This document shows positions 8,690 to 16,282 of a stretch of 54,150 nt of DNA, piece by piece. Location of the stretch: positions 1-54,150 of the forward strand of contig JACSRE010000395.1 of assembly GCA_014879945.1 (NCBI GenBank). The letters are read 5' to 3'. This DNA comes from Myxococcus sp. (GTDB lineage: Bacteria; Myxococcota; Myxococcia; Myxococcales; Myxococcaceae). The position numbers and the translations under genes are program-made. The notes beneath the pieces are model-generated. The model was not told the origin of the DNA, searched no databases, and saw only the letters and a list, made by a program, of their open reading frames with translations. Within the stretch, counting starts at the first letter, position 1, and each line of letters opens with the position of its first letter.

Positions 8690-10273
8690 ATGCGAAGCTC
8701 CTTGTCCCTGTGTGCCCTGGCCCTGCTCTGCGCCTGCCCTCCTGCTGCGCCCCGGTGTGAGGCTGACAGCGGCACCCCGGCCTCCGCCGCTGACGCGGGC
8801 GCGCCTGGCTACGACGTGCAGCTCCGCGTGGTGAACCTCGGGCGCGAGCCGGTGCGCGTTCGGCTGGACGGAGAGGACGGCGGGCAGCTCATCGCCCCGC
8901 TCTCGTCGCTGGCGAAGACTGGCCACATCACCCTCATCAAGCAGCGGGGCTTCGTCGAGGCGCGCAACTTCCTGGAGGACGGCGGCCGCGAGAACGTCAC
9001 GCTGCCCTTCGAGTTCGACGCAGACGGCGACGAGCCCCTCACCGTGGTGGTGAAGGACACCACCCCCGCGCGCAGCTCGATGAACGTGACGGTCGCGAAG
9101 CAGACCCAGGGGGCGACCTTCGGCGAGCGGATGCAGCAGGGCCTCGCCGGCGTCTCGCTGGCCGCCGGCGTCGACACCGATGGTGACTGCCTCGCCGACG
9201 CCGCGGGCGCGCTCGGCAGCCCCGCGCGGGTGTCGCTGCGAGACGAGCCGCCTCCCCCGGGCGACGCCGATTGCCCGGGCACGGCCGACGACTTCTTCGT
9301 CAGGCCCGCACAGGCGCTCCCGGAGTCGACGCCGTACTTCGTGCGCGGGCCCGAGGGGGCGCTGCAGGTGGCCTGGGTGGGGAAGGCGAACGCCGGCCTC
9401 CACGCGGCCGGGAGCGCCGTCGCGCGAGGCCCCGGACTGCTGGGCAACGCGGTGCCCGGCGCTGGCATCGTCTCCGCGGCGATTCGATCGCTCTACGTCC
9501 TCAACGCGCACCGCAGCGGCCTCGAGGCGACCGTCTCCATCGAGGGCGTCGAGGTGGCGAGGGGCCTGGCGCCCGGCGCCCTGGTGCGGGTGCGGCCCGC
9601 GCTGGTGGCGGCCGTCGCGCGCAAGGGCCTCAACGACGTCAACGTCAGCCTCGGCCGCACCGTCGTGCTGTCGGTCGGCGCCGAGACCAGCAGCTTCGTC
9701 ATCGGCGGCGGCGAGCCCCGGTGCCAGTCACCGCTGGTCTGCGACTTCGACGACGGCGAGGCCACCCTGCTGGTGGTGTCAGAGAACCCCGCCAGCTCGG
9801 CCACGGTGCTCAAGAGCCGCGATGAGCGCGCGTGGCGCCCCGCCGCGAACGTGCGGCGGCAGATCGCCTTCGCCACCACCTCCTCCATCGAGAGCCACGG
9901 GTGTGTCCACCTCTTCGCGGGTGACGACAGCTGCGCCGTCGGCGCCGCGGTGGTCGGCGCCGTCGCTCCAGTCATCGGCGGGCCGTCGTCGTCAGCCTAC
10001 GCAGCGACGGGCCGGCTGCTGTACCCGCCGCTCGCGCCAGACCCGCAGGGCACGCCGACCATCGCCCAGGTCGATGAGCTCGGGGTGGTGGCGCGGCGCT
10101 TCACCTTCGCGGACCCGCCGGGCCTCACTCCGGTGGCCGGCAAGACGGCGGGCGGCTTCGCCATCGTCGCCGCGGGCACCGTGTTGGACGCGACGGCCGT
10201 CGATCAGCGAGCCCTCTTCTTCGTCGACACCAGCGTGAGCCCGTGGACGGTGTCGCGCGCCCTGTCGCGCTGA
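8690..10273 (+). CDS. Large lipoprotein, DUF4397-like repeats possible
   Basis: A 527-residue protein beginning with a lipobox (ALLCAC, Cys15) and a short Asp/Ala-rich linker. Two segments, starting near YDVQLRVVNLGREPVRVRLD (residue 42) and SLYVLNAHRSGLEATVSIEG (residue 269), share a plan of strand-turn-strand with a Pro/Leu-rich PLSSL or APGAL turn; this resembles DUF4397 domains. A DTDGDCLAD sequence near residue 163 may bind calcium. The ATG at 8690 is chosen over a much longer open frame because it gives the lipoprotein signal. It is convergent with the barstar gene (12-base gap). Confidence 0.7.
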   Translation: MRSSLSLCALALLCACPPAAPRCEADSGTPASAADAGAPGYDVQLRVVNLGREPVRVRLDGEDGGQLIAPLSSLAKTGHITLIKQRGFVEARNFLEDGGRENVTLPFEFDADGDEPLTVVVKDTTPARSSMNVTVAKQTQGATFGERMQQGLAGVSLAAGVDTDGDCLADAAGALGSPARVSLRDEPPPPGDADCPGTADDFFVRPAQALPESTPYFVRGPEGALQVAWVGKANAGLHAAGSAVARGPGLLGNAVPGAGIVSAAIRSLYVLNAHRSGLEATVSIEGVEVARGLAPGALVRVRPALVAAVARKGLNDVNVSLGRTVVLSVGAETSSFVIGGGEPRCQSPLVCDFDDGEATLLVVSENPASSATVLKSRDERAWRPAANVRRQIAFATTSSIESHGCVHLFAGDDSCAVGAAVVGAVAPVIGGPSSSAYAATGRLLYPPLAPDPQGTPTIAQVDELGVVARRFTFADPPGLTPVAGKTAGGFAIVAAGTVLDATAVDQRALFFVDTSVSPWTVSRALSR

Positions 10274-10285
10274 CGCCGCGCCGGG

Positions 10286-10660
10286 TCAGGTGCCGCCGAG
10301 GAGCGCGGCTTCGACGGCCGCCTGGTCTTCGGCGCGAAACTGCACCCGCAGCCGGGGCCCCGGCGCCCGCTCCCGACGCGCGAGGCTGTCGGCCAGGCAC
10401 TCGAGGTACACCCGCAGCTCGCGCGGCGGGAGGGCTGGCAGCGCCCGATGCGCGACGACCACCTCGGGCGCGTCGATCCACTCCAGGTCGCTCAGGCAGT
10501 CCACCAGCGCGTCCCAGTTCTCGCCGAAGTAGTCGGGGAACGAGAGCGCGCGCGCGAGGTGCGAGAGGAGCTTCGCCTTGCTGTCGAGGCCGGCGTCGAT
10601 CACCGCCGCCGCGTGCGCGAGCTGCTCGCGAAACTCGAAGTGCTCCGTTCGGGTCGTCAT
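10286..10660 (-). CDS. Barstar family protein (ribonuclease inhibitor-like)
   Basis: A 124-residue cytoplasmic protein of the barstar (barnase inhibitor) family. The hallmark is FPDYFGENWDALVDCLSDLE at residues about 41-60, which forms the inhibitor helix and loop. Barstars bind and block barnase-like ribonucleases made by the same cell or delivered by toxins. No intact ribonuclease gene lies next to it. The upstream same-strand frame appears broken. It may be a stand-alone immunity protein or a protein with another ligand. Confidence 0.88.
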   Translation of the reverse strand: MTTRTEHFEFREQLAHAAAVIDAGLDSKAKLLSHLARALSFPDYFGENWDALVDCLSDLEWIDAPEVVVAHRALPALPPRELRVYLECLADSLARRERAPGPRLRVQFRAEDQAAVEAALLGGT

Positions 10661-10668
10661 GGTTCAGT

Positions 10669-11134
10669 CCACGCTCCTGAAAGCGCGTGTCGTACTTCTC
10701 GCCGCCGTGGCCCACCAGCGGGCCTTCTTCGGCTGGGTCGGCGACCTCGCCTACGACGCGGGCCGCCCCAACGCCGTCGTCAGCGTCGCGCCAGGCGGGG
10801 TGACGGGGGAGCGGCGTCTTGTCGGGCCCCGGGCACGAGGCCGCGAACGCAGAAGGCGCGCGCGACGAGCTCGAAGGGGCGGTCGGCTCCGGTGCCCAAC
10901 AGCTTCGCGCGCACCCGCGCATGGACGCGCGCTCTCGCGGGCGCCTCGAGCGCGGCGACGTGCGCCCCGGCCGGGCCCACCCCGTCGAGAACGGGCGCCA
11001 GGAGTCGTCGAAGGACCAGGCCGGCTTCGCGCCAGACCTCGGCCAGTTGGCCCTGTCGGCTGAGCTTCATCGTCTGCTCGCTCGAGGCGACCAGCGCCGC
11101 GTCGTCGGCGATGCACCCAGAAGACGTTCAGCAT
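10669..11134 (-). pseudogene. Probable decayed gene upstream of barstar (frameshifted)
   Basis: No single frame covers this segment, yet on the minus strand coding-like stretches with G/C third positions follow each other in different frames. A start at 11134 reads MLNVFW. One base out of phase, after a GGG near 11116, it continues CIADDAALVASSEQTMKLSR to about 10830. It then shifts again near a CCCGGGGCCC run into DKTPLPRHPAWRDADDG and KYDTRFQERG. The product is not recognised, and I see no barnase active-site motif. Sequencing error, true decay or chance in GC-rich DNA remain possible. The 96-residue frame at 10780-11070 could be a real short gene instead. Confidence 0.33.
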
Positions 11135-11256
11135 GGAGGACTGGACGGGTCTGCTCCCCGGCGGTGCCGGAGCGCACCGCGCCGCCTCACACCTGCGCGC
11201 CCGCCTTCGGTGCTCGATGCTGGAGTGCGGTGAGCGGCTGTGCTTTTCCTGCGCGC
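11135..11256. other. Intergenic region before the OmpA-like gene
   Basis: No gene is supported in these 122 bases. A plus-strand frame stays open through them into the OmpA gene, but without a signal peptide and opposite the minus-strand remnant, so I treat it as chance. The promoter of the OmpA-like gene should lie here; I see no clear consensus. Confidence 0.5.
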
Positions 11257-12987
11257 ATGCTCCGGTCTCTCGGCCTCCTCGCGTTGATCAGCACCACGGT
11301 CTTCGCGCAGGTGCCCGCCGCCGATCTCGAGCAGGTCTGGCTCGAGCCCGCTGGCCGGGGCTCCCTGTGGGTCGGCGATGGGCACACCCTGCACGCGGGT
11401 GAGTTCCGCGGCGGCGCCTCGTTGACCTTCGGCTACGGGCCGATGCGCTCGGCGAGCGCGGGGAACCAGGCCCTGGTGTCCGACCGCTTCGGGCTGCAGG
11501 TCTTCGCGGCCCTGGGCGTCTTCGACTGGCTCGAGCTGTCGGCCGTCATCCCCGCCATCCTCTACCAGCGCGGCTCCGAGACGCTGCCGGTGGCGCAGGC
11601 GGGCCTGGGCAACCCCTGGGTCAACGTGCGCATCCCCATCTGGAACGGGCACGACAAGCCGGTGCTGCTCTCGGCGGGCCTGGGCGTCGGGGTGCCGGTG
11701 GGCACGGGGCTGGCGCTCGGCAACGGCGGCGTCGCGTTCGCGCCGCGCATCAACGCCGGCCACGTCTTCCGCGACGTGCAGTTCGGGCTCGAGCTGTCGG
11801 GCGTGCTGCGCTCCACCGTCGACTACTCGGCCCGAACGGGAGAGGCCCTCGACGTCATCGGCTCGCAGGTGTCGCTCGCGGCGATGCTGACGTCGGTGAC
11901 GCTCGATGGGCCGCGCGGCGAAGGCTCGGTGCGGGTGTTCACGCCCCTCACCGGTGGCCGCATCGGCGTCGAGGCCCTCATCGGCGTTCGCTGGCCGATG
12001 GGCGACGTCGAGTTCTTCGCCGCCGCCGGGCCAGGGCTGTTCGGAGAGCCGTCCACCCCGCAGGCGCGCGCCTATCTGGGCGCCTCGTTCTCGAACGTGA
12101 AGCCGACCCGCGCCGCGTGCATCGAGGGCCTGCCCTACGAGCTCGCCGAGTGCCCCGACCTCGACCAGGACGGCGACGGCGTGCCCAACGTGCGCGACGA
12201 GGCGCCCCTGGAGGCCGAGGACCGCGACGGGTTTCAAGACGGCGACGGCAAGCCCGACCCCGACGACGACGGCGACGGGGTGCTCGACGTCGACGACGCC
12301 TGCCGCAACGAGCGGGGCCCCGTCGAGAACCGCGGCTGTCCCGACCTCGACGGTGACGGCGATGGGTTCGTCGACCGCAAGGACGCCTGCCCGACCCAGG
12401 CAGGCCTGCCCGAGAACGGCGGCTGCCCCGACGTGGACCTCGACGTCGACGGGGTGGTCGATCGGCTCGACCGCTGCCCCGGCGTCACCGGCGCCACCGA
12501 GAACGCGGGCTGCCCCTGGCCCGACACCGACGGCGACGGCGTCATCGACCGAGAAGACAACTGCCCCAGCGCCTCGGGCACGCGCCTCAACCAGGGCTGC
12601 CCGGTGGAGCAGCGCCAGCTCGTCATCCTCACCCCCGAGCGCCTGGCGACGAAAGAGAAGGTGCTCTTCGACGGCACCCGCGCGACCATTCAGAAGCGCT
12701 CGGCGGCGCTGCTCGACAACGTCGCGGCGGTGCTGGTGGCCCACCCGGAGTTCACCCGGGTGCGCGTCGAGGCGCACACCGACAGCTCCGGCAAGGCCGA
12801 GGCCAACCGCGCGCTCTCGCAGGCCCGCGCGAACGCGGTGCGAGACGCGCTGGTGCAGCGGGGCGTGGCGGCCGGGCGCCTCGAGGCGGTCGGCGCCGGC
12901 GGCGAGCAGCCCCAGGACACCAACGACACCCCGGACGGGCGCGAGAACAACCGCCGGGTCGAGTTCCTCCTCATCACCGCGCCTTGA
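11257..12987 (+). CDS. OmpA-family outer membrane protein with thrombospondin type 3 calcium repeats
   Basis: A 576-residue protein. A signal peptide (MLRSLGLLALISTTVFA) leads into about 270 residues of alternating strands, likely an outer membrane barrel. Residues about 300-448 are Asp-rich thrombospondin type 3 repeats (DQDGDGVPN, DPDDDGDGVLD, DTDGDGVIDREDNCP) with regularly spaced cysteines, which bind calcium. The last 105 residues are an OmpA C-terminal peptidoglycan-binding domain, with VRVEAHTDSSG and a final NRRVEF. It links the outer membrane to the wall. The ATG at 11257 is chosen for the signal peptide; the upstream open frame is spurious. Confidence 0.9.
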   Translation: MLRSLGLLALISTTVFAQVPAADLEQVWLEPAGRGSLWVGDGHTLHAGEFRGGASLTFGYGPMRSASAGNQALVSDRFGLQVFAALGVFDWLELSAVIPAILYQRGSETLPVAQAGLGNPWVNVRIPIWNGHDKPVLLSAGLGVGVPVGTGLALGNGGVAFAPRINAGHVFRDVQFGLELSGVLRSTVDYSARTGEALDVIGSQVSLAAMLTSVTLDGPRGEGSVRVFTPLTGGRIGVEALIGVRWPMGDVEFFAAAGPGLFGEPSTPQARAYLGASFSNVKPTRAACIEGLPYELAECPDLDQDGDGVPNVRDEAPLEAEDRDGFQDGDGKPDPDDDGDGVLDVDDACRNERGPVENRGCPDLDGDGDGFVDRKDACPTQAGLPENGGCPDVDLDVDGVVDRLDRCPGVTGATENAGCPWPDTDGDGVIDREDNCPSASGTRLNQGCPVEQRQLVILTPERLATKEKVLFDGTRATIQKRSAALLDNVAAVLVAHPEFTRVRVEAHTDSSGKAEANRALSQARANAVRDALVQRGVAAGRLEAVGAGGEQPQDTNDTPDGRENNRRVEFLLITAP

Positions 12988-13037
12988 GGGAACCAGCGGC
13001 CCTCGCCGTCGCTCCAACCGCCGAAAGGACGTGACCG

Positions 13038-13913
13038 GTGACGCCCCTGAGACTGCTGCTGCTCCTCCTCCTCGCCGCGCCCGCCGCCAGGGCTGACGTT
13101 CCTTCTCCCGCGCCTCGGTGCAGCAGTGACGCGGACTGCGTCCTGTCGGACTTCCAGGGCTGTTGCCCCCAGTGCTGCCCGAGCGAGCAGCGGGCGTGGC
13201 CACGGGCGCAGCTCGAGGGCCAGCAGCGCCGCTGCGCGGCCGTCGACTGTGCCCCGCCCGAGCGGTGCGACATTCCGTGTGCGCTGCCGCCGCAGCGCAG
13301 GCTGGTGGCGGTGTGCCGCGCCGGCCAGTGCCTGGCGCAAGCGGAGCCCAGTCGAAGAGACCCCGACTTCTGTTCGGCCGACACCGACTGCGTCTCTTCC
13401 ACCTTCACCTCGTGCTGCGGCTCGTGCTGCCCTGCGCAGCCGGTGGCCGTCACCCGCGCCCGCGCGCAGCTCCAGCAGCAGTCGTGCGCCTCGAGGCGGT
13501 GCGCCGCGCTCGACTGTTCCCGGGTGGCGTGCGCGCAGTTCGTGCCCACGCCGATCCGCCCTGTGTGCCGCGCCAACCGCTGCGTCGCCGTGGCGCCCGA
13601 CCTGGTGCCGCCGCCTCCGCCGCCTCCTCCCCCGCGGGAGTGCGCCGCCGATGCCGAGTGTGGCGTCGACCTCAACCCGCCGCCCGGGAGCGCCTGCTGG
13701 GCTTCGCCCTGCGGCTGTTGTCCTTCACCGCGCGCCGTGCCCATCGAGCAGGTGCGGCCGCCGCCGGTGAGGCGGTCGCCTTCGACAGGGCAGGGCGCCC
13801 CGTTCGGCCTCTCGCAGGGCGGCGCCCAGCGCGCGCCGTCGTGCGGCCCGTGCCCCGCGCCCTCGGCCCGGTTCTCGGCCGGCTGCGCCGCGGGCCGCTG
13901 CGTCCTGCGCTGA
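13038..13913 (+). CDS. Secreted cysteine-rich repeat protein
   Basis: A 291-residue protein with a GTG start, AAAGGA upstream and a very hydrophobic signal peptide (LRLLLLLLLAAPAARA). The mature part has two full cysteine-rich modules and a third, degenerate one. Each begins C-x-x-D-x-D/E-C (CSSDADC, CSADTDC, CAADAEC), has a CCxxCC cluster in the first two (CCPQCC, CCGSCC) and ends VC-R-A-x-x-C. A polyproline run (nine Pro near residue 195) separates the third. Similar cysteine-rich exoproteins are common in myxobacteria, with unknown roles. Disulphide bonding is expected. It stands alone between OmpA and the caspase-like gene. Confidence 0.75.
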   Translation: MTPLRLLLLLLLAAPAARADVPSPAPRCSSDADCVLSDFQGCCPQCCPSEQRAWPRAQLEGQQRRCAAVDCAPPERCDIPCALPPQRRLVAVCRAGQCLAQAEPSRRDPDFCSADTDCVSSTFTSCCGSCCPAQPVAVTRARAQLQQQSCASRRCAALDCSRVACAQFVPTPIRPVCRANRCVAVAPDLVPPPPPPPPPRECAADAECGVDLNPPPGSACWASPCGCCPSPRAVPIEQVRPPPVRRSPSTGQGAPFGLSQGGAQRAPSCGPCPAPSARFSAGCAAGRCVLR

Positions 13914-13972
13914 CTTGTTCACGAGGCGTTTCCGCTGGTAGGAGCTGATCCTCTCGTCCCTCCGGAGGCCTC

Positions 13973-15286
13973 GTGCCCGATCGCGTTCGAAGCAACCCCA
14001 CGCCCGTCATTCCCACCACGACGCCGAACCGCCCGGCCACCACGCCGCAGGCCCCTGCCGCTCCGGCCGCCGCCGACGCCGGCTGGGCGCCGAAGTCGAA
14101 TGACAAGGTGTTGTTCGTCGCCATGAACAACTCCGCGGCGCACCGCTCGACGCTCGAGTCCGACGCCCTCAAGGCGCGCGGTACCAACGTCACCGTGCTC
14201 CAGGACCTGAAGGTCAACGACACCATCACCACCCGCAGCGCCTCGGGCGAAGTCGCGACCCACAACCTCGCCACCCCCGAGGGCGCCATGTCGTTCGCCC
14301 TCACCCTGGGGTTGCCTGGCGAGCAGACCCGGAAGATCGCCGACGTGCTGCTCAAGGGCGGCACCGACGCGCGTGACGAGCTGGCGCAGATCGCCCAGCA
14401 GTGGGCCGTCGCCGAGAAGGGTGGCCAGGCGCCATCGCGGCTGGTGCTCTCGGGCCACCACGTCGGCGCGGGCGTCTACGGCGAGAACAACGGCAAGCTC
14501 GACTGGCCCACGGTGGGCGCGCTCGCCGAGGCGATGCCCCGGGGCGCCAAGTCGGTCGAAGACCTGCTGATCGCCGGCTGCTACTCGGGCGGCCAGAACA
14601 TGATGGAGAAGTACACCGCCATGTTCCCCGCCGCGAAGACCATCGTGGCCTACGACGGCTCCTCACCCGGCGCGGCCTCGGGCGCGACGGCGCACCAGAA
14701 GGCCTGGGAGGCGGCGACCCGCGGCAGCGGCGACGGCATCAAGCGTGAGATCTTCCAGGGCATGCGCAAGGGCGAGAACGTCACCGTGTGGACGAAGACC
14801 CGCGGCTTCGACGACGGCAAGCCCCGCGCGACGGTCGACGAGCTCAAGCAGCGCCGCACCTCGCTGGAGTCGGGCTTCAAGGACGCGTGGGCCGGCGGCC
14901 CGATTCCCGACACCCAGCGCGGCCCGGTGCGCGACTACTACAACGCGACCCAGCGCCTCATTCAGCACCCCGACACCACGCCCGCCGAGCGCAAGACCCT
15001 CGAGGCGCAGCGCGACCAGACGATTCGCCTCATCTTCCACGGGCCCGTCTCGGCGAAGTTCCAGGAGGTGTACGGCTCGAAGCTCAGCGCCGGCTACCAG
15101 GCGCTGGGGCTGCCGGCGCCCGACTTCAAGGCGATGAACCGCGCCCAGGCGCTGGCGTCGATCGCGCAGTTCGAGTCGAAGCTCGCGGCCACCCCGGGCG
15201 CGGGTGAGGCGGCGACGAAGCTCGCGCCCATCCTCCGCGACTTCGCCGAGCTCAAGAGCTCGCTCATCCCCGACACGTGGATCTGA
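13973..15286 (+). CDS. Caspase-fold (clan CD-like) cysteine peptidase candidate
   Basis: This 437-residue protein has no signal peptide and a Pro/Thr/Ala-rich N-terminus (to about residue 38). The central part resembles a caspase/clostripain fold: a strand ending in SGHH (His162-His163), then 40 residues later a strand ending in IAGCYSGG (Cys203). That order and spacing is the catalytic dyad of clan CD peptidases and of related toxin-processing domains. Asp228 in AYDGSSPG may shape the pocket. The C-terminal 200 residues are helical and unassigned. The GTG start at 13973 follows a CGGAGG. It is a single gene. Peptidase function is inference; it could be an inactive member or process only itself. 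Confidence 0.65.
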   Translation: MPDRVRSNPTPVIPTTTPNRPATTPQAPAAPAAADAGWAPKSNDKVLFVAMNNSAAHRSTLESDALKARGTNVTVLQDLKVNDTITTRSASGEVATHNLATPEGAMSFALTLGLPGEQTRKIADVLLKGGTDARDELAQIAQQWAVAEKGGQAPSRLVLSGHHVGAGVYGENNGKLDWPTVGALAEAMPRGAKSVEDLLIAGCYSGGQNMMEKYTAMFPAAKTIVAYDGSSPGAASGATAHQKAWEAATRGSGDGIKREIFQGMRKGENVTVWTKTRGFDDGKPRATVDELKQRRTSLESGFKDAWAGGPIPDTQRGPVRDYYNATQRLIQHPDTTPAERKTLEAQRDQTIRLIFHGPVSAKFQEVYGSKLSAGYQALGLPAPDFKAMNRAQALASIAQFESKLAATPGAGEAATKLAPILRDFAELKSSLIPDTWI

Positions 15287-15312
15287 GTCGCTGGCGCTGA
15301 CCGAGGCCGCGC

Positions 15313-16149
15313 CTACTCGCCCCAGACGAAGCGCTGGGCGCGGCCCCCGACATACCCCACCTTGCGCGCGATGCTCGCGAACGCCGAGTTGGCGTCGTCG
15401 ACGCGCACGGTGAGCCGGGGCAGCGACGACAAGAGGAACCGTGAGATCTGCCCCAGGCACAGCGTGGCCAGCCCTTTGCCGCGCGCCTTCGGGGTGGTGA
15501 AGATGCCCTCGAGCTCGGCGCCGAACTGGGAGCGGCTGCCGATGTCGAGCTTGAACACCAGCTCGCCGGCCTCTTCGAGCACGTAGGTGCGTCGCGTCAT
15601 CACGCGCTGCTTCACCCGCACGGTGAAGCCCTCGGGGTCGTCGGCCATCGGGTCGCGCTCGTGCATCTCCTTCACGCAGGCGGCCGCCAGCGGCACCAGG
15701 CGCTCCACGTCGGCCTCGGTGGCGACCCGCAGGAGCGGGTTGGTGAAGGGGCCCAGGTCGTCGGCCGAGACCGAGAACAGGCGCTGGAGCTTCGAGAACT
15801 TCACCTGGGCGCCGAGGTGCTGCACCAGCACGTCGACCAGCAGCTTCTCGCCGATGCTCGACTTCAGCTGCACCGTGGGGGCCAGCGAGCGCGCGAGGTC
15901 GGTGATGGCCGAGAGGGTACCCGCCGACGGAATGACGAGGCCGCCGGTGCCGCCGACGAAGATGGCGGCGCACAGCTCGCCGTCAGAGAAGCGGCCGTGG
16001 AAGGCGAAGGGCGCGCGGGCCGGGTCGCACACCAGGCCGAACTCCTCGAGCACGCCCAGCAGGTAGAGGTTGTGCGTCGGGTCCTTCGCGAGGAGCGCCC
16101 GCAGCGCCTCCAGGTGTTTCGGCCCGAGCTGCTCGGTGGTTTGCGGCAT
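15313..16149 (-). CDS. GNAT-family N-acetyltransferase with N-terminal DUF4081-like domain
   Basis: This 278-residue protein has a C-terminal GNAT domain (about 145-278). Its acetyl-CoA loop appears as TTPKARGKGLATL, and a late strand with RVDDANSAFASIARKVGYV is typical of the fold's end. The first 140 residues resemble the DUF4081 domain that precedes GNAT modules in some actinobacterial and myxobacterial enzymes. The acceptor is unknown. It is cytoplasmic, a single gene, divergent from the Ig-repeat lipoprotein and convergent with the caspase-like gene. Confidence 0.87.
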   Translation of the reverse strand: MPQTTEQLGPKHLEALRALLAKDPTHNLYLLGVLEEFGLVCDPARAPFAFHGRFSDGELCAAIFVGGTGGLVIPSAGTLSAITDLARSLAPTVQLKSSIGEKLLVDVLVQHLGAQVKFSKLQRLFSVSADDLGPFTNPLLRVATEADVERLVPLAAACVKEMHERDPMADDPEGFTVRVKQRVMTRRTYVLEEAGELVFKLDIGSRSQFGAELEGIFTTPKARGKGLATLCLGQISRFLLSSLPRLTVRVDDANSAFASIARKVGYVGGRAQRFVWGE

Positions 16150-16282
16150 CGGAGGGAGGTGGCGACTGTACCGTCACTCCCCCCTCAGCGGCGCGCCTTT
16201 TCACGCTGGCGAAAGACGGCCGCGAATTCGGTTGGTGGGCGCGCCGCCGCGTCACAGGCTCGGGCCCTCTTTGGGGGAGCCC

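Noticed and set aside
10780-11070. A 96-codon minus-strand frame as an independent gene
   Set aside because: It begins within a longer coding-like region and ends without a clear domain; treated as part of the probable pseudogene, though not excluded.
10819-11256. Upstream extension of the OmpA-like frame
   Set aside because: The extension lacks a signal peptide, while the ATG at 11257 supplies one.
16258-16281. GGCTC/GAGCC pairing that would mask the Shine-Dalgarno of the Ig-repeat gene
   Set aside because: A five-base GC stem is expected by chance here; no other sign of regulation.
16070-16282. Upstream extension of the Ig-repeat protein
   Set aside because: It would overlap the divergent GNAT gene and hide the lipobox that follows the ATG at 16283.
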